64,000 nucleotides of DNA. Source: Acidobacteriota bacterium (GTDB taxonomy: Bacteria; Acidobacteriota; Terriglobia; Terriglobales; Acidobacteriaceae). The stretch lies in the NCBI GenBank assembly GCA_021813745.1, contig JAKAJO010000127.1, positions 58,702 to 122,701 on the forward strand, read 5' to 3'. Every line of letters starts with the position of its first letter. Position 1 is the stretch's first letter. Below the pieces are notes generated by a model that was not told the origin of the DNA, made no database searches, and saw nothing but the letters and a program-made list of their open reading frames with translations. Shown one piece after another: positions 48,074 through 55,926 of this stretch. The position numbers and the translations under genes were made by a program.

Positions 48074-49297
48074 ATGCTCGCAAACAAATTTCACAGGAGA
48101 ATGCGAAGCATCGTGCATCCATCCATGAAATCGACCAAGATGACCGGAATCCGCGCGGTCGTCGGGCACATTGGAATCCTGGCGCTTCTTCTCTTGTTCG
48201 CTCCGCTTGCGTCGGCACAATTGTCGACCACTCAAGAGACGGCAGCAGAGGTGGGCGATGCTCCTCTGGACCCCGGGCCATTGGATCATTCTTTGCAGAC
48301 GCGGCTCCACCCTGCTGCGGTGCGCGCCGCTATGCGCAAAGTGGCGGATTGGCAGTTAGCCCACGTCGCGGGGACTGATCGAATCGATTGGACATTTGCG
48401 ACCCTCTATCTTGGATTTCTTGCCGCCTCTGACTCACTCAATGATCCACGCTATCGGGACTTCGTGCGCGGTGTCGCAGAGGCACATCAATGGCAACTCG
48501 GACCACGCATGGCCCATGCGGACGACCAGGCCATCGGTCAATCCTATCTCGCGCTGAACCAATTGGATCCAGATCCCCGGCACCTGGAGCCGCTCCGTAA
48601 GCAGTTTGACCGTCTCTTGCAGAAACCAGACGATCCGGATGCACCCGTCTGGTGGTGGTGTGATGCGTTGTTCATGGCGCCGCCCGTATGGGCCCAGCTT
48701 GCCGCTACCACAGGTCAGCCAAAGTATTTGGATTTCATGGACCGCGAGTGGCACATCACAGATCACCTTCTCTGGGATTCCAAAGAGCATCTCTTCTCCC
48801 GCGACAGCACGTATCTCAACAAGCATGAAAGGAACGGGCAGAAGATCTTCTGGTCGCGCGGAAACGGTTGGGTGATGGGGGGACTGGTCCGGGTGCTGAA
48901 CGAGATGCCCAGGGACGATCCGCGGCGGGCGTTTTACGAGACGCGCTTTCACCAGATGGCGGACAGAATCCGCTCCATTCAGGGACACGATGGATTGTGG
49001 CGACCGGGGCTCCTCGATTCCGCCGCCTATCCGCTTCCAGAGATCTCCGGTTCAAGCTTCTTCGTCTATGCCATGGCTTGGGGCATCCGCACGGGCCAGC
49101 TCGACCGTTCCCTCTATCTTCCCGTTGTGAAGAAGGGATGGGAGGGACTCGTGCGGCACATCTACGCCGATGGCCGATTGGGCTCAATTCAACCGGTCGG
49201 CGCATCGCCGGACACGTATCCTCCGGGAGCAAGTTACGTATTTGGGACAGGCGCCTTTCTTCTGGCGGGAGCAGAGGTCGCGCAACTCAATCCATGA
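48074..49297 (+). CDS. GH105-like unsaturated rhamnogalacturonyl hydrolase, exported
   Basis: 407 residues as written; starts at 48101, 48125 or 48140 are also possible, and the last would give the neatest signal peptide (MTGIRAVVGHIGILALLLLF). The mature protein is an (alpha/alpha)6 barrel with family motifs RIDWTFATLYLGF, MAHADDQAIGQSYL (catalytic Asp), WWWCDALFMAPPVWAQL, KIFWSRGNGWVMGGLVRVL and DGLWRPGLLD. GH105 removes the unsaturated sugar from rhamnogalacturonan fragments made by lyases. It pairs with the tannase gene. Confidence 0.88.
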   Translation: MLANKFHRRMRSIVHPSMKSTKMTGIRAVVGHIGILALLLLFAPLASAQLSTTQETAAEVGDAPLDPGPLDHSLQTRLHPAAVRAAMRKVADWQLAHVAGTDRIDWTFATLYLGFLAASDSLNDPRYRDFVRGVAEAHQWQLGPRMAHADDQAIGQSYLALNQLDPDPRHLEPLRKQFDRLLQKPDDPDAPVWWWCDALFMAPPVWAQLAATTGQPKYLDFMDREWHITDHLLWDSKEHLFSRDSTYLNKHERNGQKIFWSRGNGWVMGGLVRVLNEMPRDDPRRAFYETRFHQMADRIRSIQGHDGLWRPGLLDSAAYPLPEISGSSFFVYAMAWGIRTGQLDRSLYLPVVKKGWEGLVRHIYADGRLGSIQPVGASPDTYPPGASYVFGTGAFLLAGAEVAQLNP

Positions 49298-49787
49298 TCG
49301 CCTCGACTCAGGCAGTGTCGGAGTCGCCTTCCGCAGTCCGGTTGGCATGCAGGAATCCGCGTGAACGTGAACCTGCCGATTGCTGGAGGGCTTTCGGGGC
49401 TCTCCTGTGGGGTCGATCAAGGAATTGCCAGGGCACTCGAAACGGACTCGACCGCCCGGATTTCTGACACAACATCCGCTGCTCCAGTTCTTCGGCGCGC
49501 CATGAGCCCACTCACTTGCCAGCTCGCGAACAGGCTCCAGAGGCTCGGATTCTCCGTTGTGCGATGGCCAGCTCTCTGTCGAAAGCGCCGGAATGGTGGA
49601 CGCCTTGAACTCCCAGACTGTGTTCGGAACGATGGGTCTCGTACCAGTGCAGACCCCGCCCTATCAAGCTTGCAGGTCCTGTCCCTTGAGTCCGGCATGT
49701 GCATCGGTTTCTTCGGAGAGCATGACCCGCTGTCTCAAACGCCAGCGCGGAGAGTCCAGAAAGGATCGGCGGCGCTTCACGCAGATG
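49298..49787 (+). pseudogene. Non-coding stretch with possible degenerate gene fragment
   Basis: No intact gene. In two frames, pieces read like a decayed protein: MSPLTCQLANRLQRLGF at about 49502, then LSVESAGMVDAL near 49569, and QACRSCPLSPACASV near 49655, whose CxxCPxxxxC could bind Fe-S or a metal. The pieces loosely resemble the end of a B12-dependent methionine synthase activation-domain protein, a weak comparison. At least one frameshift separates them. Confidence 0.25.
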
Positions 49788-50927
49788 TTACAGGGAGGCT
49801 TCGACAACGGTCATCAATTCCTCGCGTGTCAACGGGAGCGGGTTGGCTTGCATGCTGCTGGCCTGGGCCGCCCTGTTGACGATCTCGGGCAGATCGGTGT
49901 GTCGAATGCCCCACGTGCGCAATGCCGGAATCTTGAGTTCCTCGCAGAGCGCACAGATCCAGTCAATGCCATCTTCGACCTGTGCGTTGCTCTTCCCGGT
50001 CAAGAGGCGCGCGATTGTCGCATAGCGCTCCAGGGCTGGATGCTCGGGTGCGCGCGCCCGCAACGCCGCCACATTCGCCTTCATGCCGTGTGGCAGCAGC
50101 GTCGCGCAGAGAGCGCCGTGCGGCGCCTTCCATTGTCCCCCGAGAGGCGCCGCAAAGCCGTGGACAATGCCTAATCCGGCGTTCGCAAGTGCCAGGCCTC
50201 CGAGCAAGCTCGCCAGAGCCATGTCACGCCGTGCTTCCCGGTCCGAACCATCGTGGAAGACGCGGCGCAATGCTCTGGCGGCATGCGGAATACCTTCAAT
50301 ACAGAGTCCGTCCACCAGTGGATTCGCACGCGCGCTGACGTAAGGCTCAATGAGTTGCGTCAGCGCGTCGAGGCCTGTAAAGGCGGTCATCTCCGGCGGC
50401 ATGCCGTAGGTCATTTCAGGATCGACCAGGGCCATGCGCGGCAGCATCAGGGGGCTTCGCAGGCTGGCTTTGACGCCATGCTCTGGGGATGCAAGCACTG
50501 CGTTGCGCGTAACTTCGCTGCCGGTGCCCGCCGTGGTTGGCACCGCGATGAATGGCAGAGAAGGCGCGGTGAGAGCTCTTCCCTTGCCGACGACTTCGAG
50601 AAATTCAAAAGGATCGGTTCCGTTGGTTGCCAGCGCAGCGATGGCTTTACCGGCGTCAATGGCACTGCCACCGCCAATCGAGATCACCACGTCGCAGCCA
50701 GCTTCTTGAGCATGCTGCGCGCCCTCCGCGACCATGCGGACGGTGGGCTCACAGTTCACTGCAAATGTCTCGGCCGAAAGCGCCGCGACAAGCGCGGCTG
50801 CGCGCCTTGGTGAAGCCCCCGTGACCACCATCGGGCGCTTCCCGTACGCGCGCGCCAGATCGGGGAGACCGGATACTGTTCCTTCGCCGAAAAGAATGCG
50901 GGTTGCGGTGGCAAACTCAAATCGCAT
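49788..50927 (-). CDS. Iron-containing alcohol dehydrogenase family protein (altered metal site)
   Basis: This 379-residue Fe-ADH-family protein has the NAD(P) site GGGSAIDAGKAIAAL, FIAVPTTAGTGSE, and the metal-site segments GLDALTQLIEPYVS and IVHGFAAPLGGQWKAPHGALC. The second ligand position, usually His in 'DALTHAIE', is Gln here, which some family branches share; activity may be metal-free or differ. Maleylacetate reductases are a subgroup with aromatic catabolism roles, but this cannot be assigned. It starts 3 bases after the ABM monooxygenase stop; the pair diverges from a sigma-54 regulator. Confidence 0.8.
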   Translation of the reverse strand: MRFEFATATRILFGEGTVSGLPDLARAYGKRPMVVTGASPRRAAALVAALSAETFAVNCEPTVRMVAEGAQHAQEAGCDVVISIGGGSAIDAGKAIAALATNGTDPFEFLEVVGKGRALTAPSLPFIAVPTTAGTGSEVTRNAVLASPEHGVKASLRSPLMLPRMALVDPEMTYGMPPEMTAFTGLDALTQLIEPYVSARANPLVDGLCIEGIPHAARALRRVFHDGSDREARRDMALASLLGGLALANAGLGIVHGFAAPLGGQWKAPHGALCATLLPHGMKANVAALRARAPEHPALERYATIARLLTGKSNAQVEDGIDWICALCEELKIPALRTWGIRHTDLPEIVNRAAQASSMQANPLPLTREELMTVVEASL

Positions 50928-50930
50928 CGT

Positions 50931-51236
50931 CTACCCTTCCACGGAATTGAGAAAAACTTCGCTGTACTTCACGCTGTGGCGAGGTTCAGACATCATCTCT
51001 GCAACAGTATCCCGCCACTTTGCATAATGCGCCGTCTCCTTGTGCGCAGCGGCCGCTTCCGGCGAACGGTAAATCTCGATCAACAGAAATCGAGATGCGT
51101 CGTCCGTCTGCTGGATCACGTCAAAGCGGGCAATGCCGCTCTCTTGCACACTGGCACGGGCGTTCTCGAGTGTGGCCTGCCGAAAGTCCTCCACTGATTC
51201 GGGTTTAACGTGCACATGCACGTGGACAATGAGCAT
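50931..51236 (-). CDS. Antibiotic biosynthesis monooxygenase (ABM) domain protein
   Basis: This 101-residue single ABM domain reads [20 protein letters not shown] at the start, then [45 protein letters not shown], the ferredoxin-like alpha/beta dimer pattern. ABM proteins are cofactor-free oxygenases or isomerases (for example LsrG-like). It heads a two-gene operon with the iron-ADH gene. 275 bases separate it from the sigma-54 regulator. Confidence 0.85.
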   Translation of the reverse strand: MLIVHVHVHVKPESVEDFRQATLENARASVQESGIARFDVIQQTDDASRFLLIEIYRSPEAAAAHKETAHYAKWRDTVAEMMSEPRHSVKYSEVFLNSVEG

Positions 51237-51511
51237 CGATTTTGCCTCCGCCCCTTATCCTAATGGGTTGTGCACCCAGCCCATTGCAGGAGCTGCGACG
51301 GAGATGCTCCAAACTCTCGACCCTCTCGGAATGAAGGTTGTGATGGTCGAACGCAACCGCCGCCTCGACTCGTCGCCTCACCTTGCCGTGACCACAATTC
51401 TTTGATCGGCGAGCATGCGCGGGATGGGAGCGTGGTTGCTTTCGTTGGCGGCTGGTGGCACCATGATCTTGAGCATCAAGTGTGCGGAGGTCAAAGTAAG
51501 GAGCTTCTTCC

Positions 51512-52951
51512 GTGCGGTCTATTCCAGATTCGCTTCCGCCGCTGGTGTCTGAACCCGGCATGCACCCATTGACCGAGGCTGCGCTTTATGGAATTACGCG
51601 AGCTCTCGCTTCCGTTGGGCGTGCGTTCATCTGTCTCGACTCCTCATTTCACATCGTGCATTTTTCGGATGTGCTCGAACGTGTCGTGGGACGCAACGCC
51701 TCCATGACGCTCCGGGGAAAGCCGGTGGAAGAGATTCTTGGTCACGATCTCTTTGGCGAGCGTGGTCCACTGCGCACTGCGATGCTTGAAGGGCAGATGC
51801 GCGAAGGTTGGCGAGCGACTCTCCAATTCCATGATGCTGAGCCTCGGCTGGTCTCCATCACCGTTGCGCCGATGATTAGCGACCATTCAGAGATCTGCGA
51901 CCCAATGGTTCGATACCTCATCCTTTTGCGGCCGGCGGATGAGGAAGAGACATGTCCAGACGCGCCCGTCTACTATGCCGGCGCCGTTGCCTGTTCTCCC
52001 GCGATGCAGCGAATTTTTCGGCTTGTCGAGACTTTGCAACACAGCGAGGCAACGGTCCTGATTTCCGGCGAAAGCGGTGTCGGCAAGGAAGTCGTCGCCC
52101 GCGCGGTTCACCAGAGTTCCCTGCGCAGCAGCGGACCATTTGTTGCGGTGAACTGCGGGGCGTTGCCGGCGGACCTGCTGGAGTCCGAGCTCTTCGGGCA
52201 TGTCCGTGGCGCCTTCACGGGCGCCGTGCGCGATCGAGTCGGCCGTTTTGAACTTGCTTCGCAGGGCACGCTCTTTCTGGATGAGATTGGAGAGCTGCCC
52301 CCGCAGTTGCAGGTCAAGTTGCTGCGCGTACTTCAGGAGCGCCAGTTTGAACGCGTTGGCGAGAGCACACCACGCACCACAAATGCCCGAATTATCGCGG
52401 CGACCAATGTCGACCTTCGCTTGGCCATGCGCCAGGGACGACTGCGCGACGACCTGTACTATCGCCTGTGTGTGGTGCCGATTGAGGTTCCTCCTTTGCG
52501 CGAGCGGCGCGAGGACATCCCTCCATTGGCAGGAAGTCTCCTGAATCGAATCACTGCCCAGCATGGGCTCGTGCGCCGCATCTCGCCCCAGGCGATGCGG
52601 CTGTTGCTGGACTACGCCTGGCCGGGCAATGTCCGCGAATTGACAAACGTGATGGAGTACGCAGTGGCCGTTGCCAGGATGGAGACGATTCTTCCGGAGG
52701 ATCTGCCTGAAGAGATTCGGCACGCAATCCCAGAAGCGAACTCTGTTGCGACAGGGGCCTCAAGTACAAGCTCTCGTACGGTTCCTGTTATCCCTCAATC
52801 CGTCGCGATCTCTGAAGCGGATGCGATCGATCGGGGCCGCATGGTGGCCGCGCTGGAAGCGCATCACTGGAAGCGCTCTGAGGCTGCCCTCGCTCTGGGC
52901 ATCAGCCGTTCCACGCTGTGGAGACGGATGCGAGAACTGCAAATCGGCTAA
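51512..52951 (+). CDS. Sigma-54-dependent transcriptional activator (PAS-AAA-Fis)
   Basis: The GTG at 51512 has AAGGAG 8 bases upstream. 479 residues: a PAS-like sensory domain (about 20-140, [20 protein letters not shown]), an AAA+ domain with [23 protein letters not shown] (the sigma-54 contact loop), [10 protein letters not shown], and R-fingers in LRDDLYYRL, then a Fis-type HTH ([20 protein letters not shown]). It remodels sigma-54 polymerase at -24/-12 promoters. A near-consensus such promoter lies 108 bases after its stop, driving the FadL gene, so this is the evident target. The PAS ligand is unknown. Confidence 0.92.
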   Translation: MRSIPDSLPPLVSEPGMHPLTEAALYGITRALASVGRAFICLDSSFHIVHFSDVLERVVGRNASMTLRGKPVEEILGHDLFGERGPLRTAMLEGQMREGWRATLQFHDAEPRLVSITVAPMISDHSEICDPMVRYLILLRPADEEETCPDAPVYYAGAVACSPAMQRIFRLVETLQHSEATVLISGESGVGKEVVARAVHQSSLRSSGPFVAVNCGALPADLLESELFGHVRGAFTGAVRDRVGRFELASQGTLFLDEIGELPPQLQVKLLRVLQERQFERVGESTPRTTNARIIAATNVDLRLAMRQGRLRDDLYYRLCVVPIEVPPLRERREDIPPLAGSLLNRITAQHGLVRRISPQAMRLLLDYAWPGNVRELTNVMEYAVAVARMETILPEDLPEEIRHAIPEANSVATGASSTSSRTVPVIPQSVAISEADAIDRGRMVAALEAHHWKRSEAALALGISRSTLWRRMRELQIG

Positions 52952-52993
52952 GGCTCTTCCCTGAAACATTTCGATTGAACATACAACAGGATG

Positions 52994-53012
52994 ATGCAAC
53001 GTTCTGTTGCAT
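52994..53012. promoter_or_regulatory. Palindromic enhancer (UAS) candidate for the sigma-54 activator
   Basis: A perfect 7-bp inverted repeat ATGCAAC-GTTCT-GTTGCAT lies about 50 bases upstream of the -24/-12 promoter and right after the activator gene. This is a suitable place and form for binding by the Fis-type HTH. Confidence 0.6.
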
Positions 53013-53059
53013 TCTGCTTTGGAATATCCAGCTAAGTCGTTTCATTTCACCGTTCCAAC

Positions 53060-53076
53060 TTGGCATGGTGGTTGCA
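53060..53076 (+). promoter_or_regulatory. Sigma-54 (-24/-12) promoter
   Basis: TTGGCATGGTGGTTGCA matches YTGGCACGRNNNTTGCW at 16 of 17 positions (only the C after TGGCA is T). It is 74 bases before the ATG of the FadL-type gene, in the right direction. Confidence 0.85.
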
Positions 53077-53149
53077 TCAGGTCAGGTCAAGGCCCGCGTT
53101 GCAGTCTGTTTCAAAATGGCGGGTCAAGAAGGGTCCTGGAAGAACGATC

Positions 53150-54490
53150 ATGACCGCCAGAAATTTCTTCCGGTTGCAGGCCGGAATCTCCCTTTTATTC
53201 TTCGCTCTTGTTGCGGCGGTACCGGGCGACCTCTGCGCGACCGACGGGCATTTTCTGCATGGTGCCGGTCCGGTCAATGAAGCCATGGGCGGTGCCGATA
53301 CGGGTCTTTGTCTTGATGCTACGGGATCGCTGGCATGGAATCCGGCATGCACATTTCTCTTTTCCGGGAAGCGGCTGGAGTTTCACGGCACGATCTTTAT
53401 TCCATGGCGATCCCTGGGCAGCACTGTGGACGCGAATGCGTTTGGTCCCGGGATACCCGGCGCAACCCTGAGCGGAACCACCGTCAGCCATACGGATACG
53501 TCCTTCATGCCGGGCCTGGCTTTTGTCTATCATCCGCAAGGCAGTCGCAATGCATACCACTTTGCCATGCTCGCCGTCAGCGGATTTGGCGTGGACTACG
53601 ATCAAAGCAATAACTTCAGCAATCCAATTCTCACTCCGCAAGCGCCGAATGGATTTGGCTTTGGAAGGCTTCGTTCCAATTACGCCTTGCTCACCATGCC
53701 GCTTGGCTTCTCGCGTCAAGTTACAGACCGGCTTTCCGTAGGCATCTCTGCGGTCCCCGCCTTCTCCATGCTGAAGGTGATTCCCGCTCCATTCGCCGCA
53801 CCAGTGAGTGCAGGCAGTACGATGCCGTACTATCTTTCAGCATCAACCAACGCAAAGGCCCTTGGGGTGGGCGCGCAGATCGGCGTGCACTACACCATGA
53901 ACGACAAAGTGAGCCTGGGTGTTGCCTACCATTCAAACGTATGGTTCCAAGACTTCAAGTGGACAAGCGCCGATTTGACCGGAGCCAAGCACAATCTGAA
54001 ATTCAATATGGATCTGCCGAGCCTGGTTACCGTTGGGATCGGCATCACACCGACCCACTCCACTCATATCGGTGTAGATGCTCGCTGGATCGATTACCAG
54101 AATACTTCTGGCTTCAACGAAGTTGGCTACGACCCCGATGATGCGATTTCCGGCTTTGGCTGGAAAAACATCTGGACGGTCGGAGGTGGGATTCAGCAGC
54201 GCATCACTTCTTCAACAAAGCTGATGGGCGGTTACAACTTCTCGCAGAACCCTGTGCCGGCCGCCTACACATTTTTCAACACGCCCGCGCCGGCGATTGT
54301 GCAGCATCACCTTTCTGGTGGCATCGTTCAATCCGTACACGGATGGGACATTAATGCTGCCTACTATCACGCATTTCAGAATTCGATCACCGGACCCTGG
54401 ATCTCTGGGCAAGGGAATATTCCAGGAACATCCGTGACGAGCAAGATGTCAGAAAACTCCATTTCGATTGGACTTGCAAGAAGCTTTTAA
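53150..54490 (+). CDS. Outer-membrane transport protein of the FadL/TodX (OMPP1) family
   Basis: 446 residues from the ATG at 53150 (GGAAG upstream), which opens a signal peptide (MTARNFFRLQAGISLLFFAL). The mature N-terminus has the FadL hatch pattern (GPVNEAMGGADTGLCLDATGSLAWNPA), and the rest is a beta barrel with Gly/aromatic alternation ending in ISIGLARSF, a C-terminal Phe. FadL/TodX/XylN proteins admit fatty acids or aromatic hydrocarbons through the outer membrane. The sigma-54 promoter just upstream and adjacent activator mirror the XylR/DmpR style of hydrocarbon regulation, but the substrate is unknown. Confidence 0.85.
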   Translation: MTARNFFRLQAGISLLFFALVAAVPGDLCATDGHFLHGAGPVNEAMGGADTGLCLDATGSLAWNPACTFLFSGKRLEFHGTIFIPWRSLGSTVDANAFGPGIPGATLSGTTVSHTDTSFMPGLAFVYHPQGSRNAYHFAMLAVSGFGVDYDQSNNFSNPILTPQAPNGFGFGRLRSNYALLTMPLGFSRQVTDRLSVGISAVPAFSMLKVIPAPFAAPVSAGSTMPYYLSASTNAKALGVGAQIGVHYTMNDKVSLGVAYHSNVWFQDFKWTSADLTGAKHNLKFNMDLPSLVTVGIGITPTHSTHIGVDARWIDYQNTSGFNEVGYDPDDAISGFGWKNIWTVGGGIQQRITSSTKLMGGYNFSQNPVPAAYTFFNTPAPAIVQHHLSGGIVQSVHGWDINAAYYHAFQNSITGPWISGQGNIPGTSVTSKMSENSISIGLARSF

Positions 54491-54630
54491 CGCCACCCTC
54501 GAGCCAGATTGAACGCAACTTCCGCGCGTGCCGCGCCGGGAGACGAGTTGTGTGATTTGTACGAAGATGACCCCAAACAGAGTGACTCCCATCACCGCGC
54601 AGGAAGAAGGAAAGCCGTACAGTTTTCGTA

Positions 54631-54656
54631 GTTGCAGAATTACGCAAGTATGCAAC
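54631..54656. promoter_or_regulatory. Operator candidate upstream of the ArsR gene
   Basis: GTTGCA (54631-54636) and TGCAAC (54651-54656) are perfect inverted arms 14 bases apart; inside lies TTGCAGAATTACGCAA, an 8-base imperfect palindrome (6 of 8). It ends 9 bases before the GGAGG of arsR, the expected autoregulatory position. The half-site resembles that of the UAS at 52994 in part, so cross-talk is possible. Confidence 0.5.
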
Positions 54657-54679
54657 AAGCGAACTCGGAGGAATCCCGA

Positions 54680-55048
54680 ATGAAGCGTCTCATGAATGAA
54701 GCATCGTGCGATCTGCTGGGCGATTTTTTTGAGACGTTTGCCAACGGCACGAGAATGCGAATCTTCTGTGCCCTGCAGCGGGAGCCAAAGACCGTGACCG
54801 AGATTGCCAATGAGGCGGCCGTGTCCATTACGAATGCCTCCCAACATCTGCGCCTGATGCGGGACAGGGGAGCAGTCATCGCGGACAAGAGAGCGCAGAG
54901 TGTCTATTACCGAATTGCTGATCAACGTTTTATTGAGGCTGCGGTTCTGATTCGCAGTGCTCTCTCTGAGAGATCTCGCCAGACTGCGGTTCGAACGTCC
55001 CTTCGTTCAACCGCACAACATTCTTCAAGGCAACTTCAACCCGCGTGA
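54680..55048 (+). CDS. ArsR/SmtB family transcriptional repressor
   Basis: The ATG at 54680 has GGAGG seven bases upstream, better than the earlier TTG or ATG. 122 residues with a winged-helix: CDLLGDFFETFANGTRMRIF, PKTVTEIANEAAVSITNASQ, HLRLMRDRGAVIADKRAQS, VYYRIAD. Only one clear Cys appears near the N-terminus (EASCDLL) and another in helix 2 (RIFCALQ). Some ArsR members (such as SqrR-type) sense persulfides with two cysteines, which would fit the sulfur genes that follow, but this pair is not at a verified position. It heads the operon 55088-61408. Confidence 0.85.
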   Translation: MKRLMNEASCDLLGDFFETFANGTRMRIFCALQREPKTVTEIANEAAVSITNASQHLRLMRDRGAVIADKRAQSVYYRIADQRFIEAAVLIRSALSERSRQTAVRTSLRSTAQHSSRQLQPA

Positions 55049-55087
55049 GCTGCTGCCGCAGACACGCCTGAAAAATGGAGTCACGTT

Positions 55088-55339
55088 ATGAGCGAAGCCG
55101 TTGCAACCATCACCGCCGATAAGGTTATTGATGCCCGGGGTACAGCGTGTCCGGGGCCGCTTCTTGAAGCCAAGAAAGGCATTGGCGCTGTCAAGGTCGG
55201 ACAGATCATCGAGATCAAGTCGAACGACAAGGGGTCACGCAAGGATATCTCCGCGTGGGCCGGCAAAGTGGGCCATGAGTTTCTGGGCATCGTCGAGGCT
55301 GAAGGGCACGATCGCCTGTTCGTCCGTCGCAAGAAGTAG
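55088..55339 (+). CDS. tusA: TusA family sulfur-carrier protein
   Basis: 83 residues with the TusA signature: VIDARGTACPGPLLEAKKGI, in which the CPxP cysteine carries the persulfide, followed by the two-stranded sheet (GQIIEIKSNDKGSRKDISAW) and helix. In sulfur-oxidising and sulfur-relay pathways TusA passes sulfane sulfur between DsrE-type proteins and heterodisulfide-reductase-like or Dsr enzymes. A DsrE-like gene ends this operon, so a carrier-acceptor pair is likely. 39 bases after arsR. Confidence 0.9.
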   Translation: MSEAVATITADKVIDARGTACPGPLLEAKKGIGAVKVGQIIEIKSNDKGSRKDISAWAGKVGHEFLGIVEAEGHDRLFVRRKK

Positions 55340-55425
55340 CCCTTCATACCGAGTGACGCGGGCTGCTGGATGAATAGACGCAGTGCGTCGATATCACAAC
55401 CGGCAGCCGCAGGAGGAAGCTCAAA

Positions 55426-55926
55426 ATGAGCGTTCCATTCATTCCGAAGATTTTGGTTCTGGCAACTGAAAAGTGCGCCTATCCGGGCGCTGATGCTGTG
55501 GGCAAGGCGCACCAGGAATATCCATCTCACGTGTATATTCTTCGGGTCCTCTCGCCCGTCGTATTTCCCGAAGACTTCTATCTTCGTACGTACAGTCAGG
55601 GCATCGATGGCATCCTGATCGCCGCCTGCGGATCAGACTGCCCGTATCACGGTGCTTACGACCGTCTCGCTGCGCGCATTGACCAGCTCACTTCTCATAT
55701 GAATGCGGGTGGACTTGGCATTGAACGCATTCGACTGACAGCCATTTGTACCGTATGCATCAAGGCGTTTCTGAAAGAGATTGCCATGATGACCGATAAC
55801 CTGCAGCGGCTGGGACCTGTTGATCGAAAGATCGCAGAGCGACTCCATCGCGAATCCATCGAGCGTCTCCAGGCGTCAGCGCGATTTGGACAGCCAGTCG
55901 AAATGATGCAAGGGGGTGTTTTGTGA
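55426..55926 (+). CDS. Hydrogenase iron-sulfur subunit, MvhD/FrhD-like
   Basis: This 166-residue protein matches the small 2Fe-2S MvhD fold: KILVLATEKCAYPGADAVGK, ILIAACGSDCPYHGAYDRLA, LGIERIRLTAICTVCIKAFL. The cysteines lie in 'C....G', 'CGSDC' and 'CTVC', where MvhD binds its cluster. MvhD normally links a hydrogenase or other electron donor to HdrA; here no hydrogenase is adjacent. It overlaps the following HdrA-like start by GTGA, implying coupled translation and a complex. Confidence 0.85.
   Translation: MSVPFIPKILVLATEKCAYPGADAVGKAHQEYPSHVYILRVLSPVVFPEDFYLRTYSQGIDGILIAACGSDCPYHGAYDRLAARIDQLTSHMNAGGLGIERIRLTAICTVCIKAFLKEIAMMTDNLQRLGPVDRKIAERLHRESIERLQASARFGQPVEMMQGGVL

Noticed and set aside
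51237..51511. Sigma-54 promoter for the ABM/iron-ADH operon
   Set aside because: TGGCAC-like and TTGC-like pieces occur, but none with the fixed 5-base spacing on the minus strand; the plus-strand TGGCACC near 51456 has wrong spacing.
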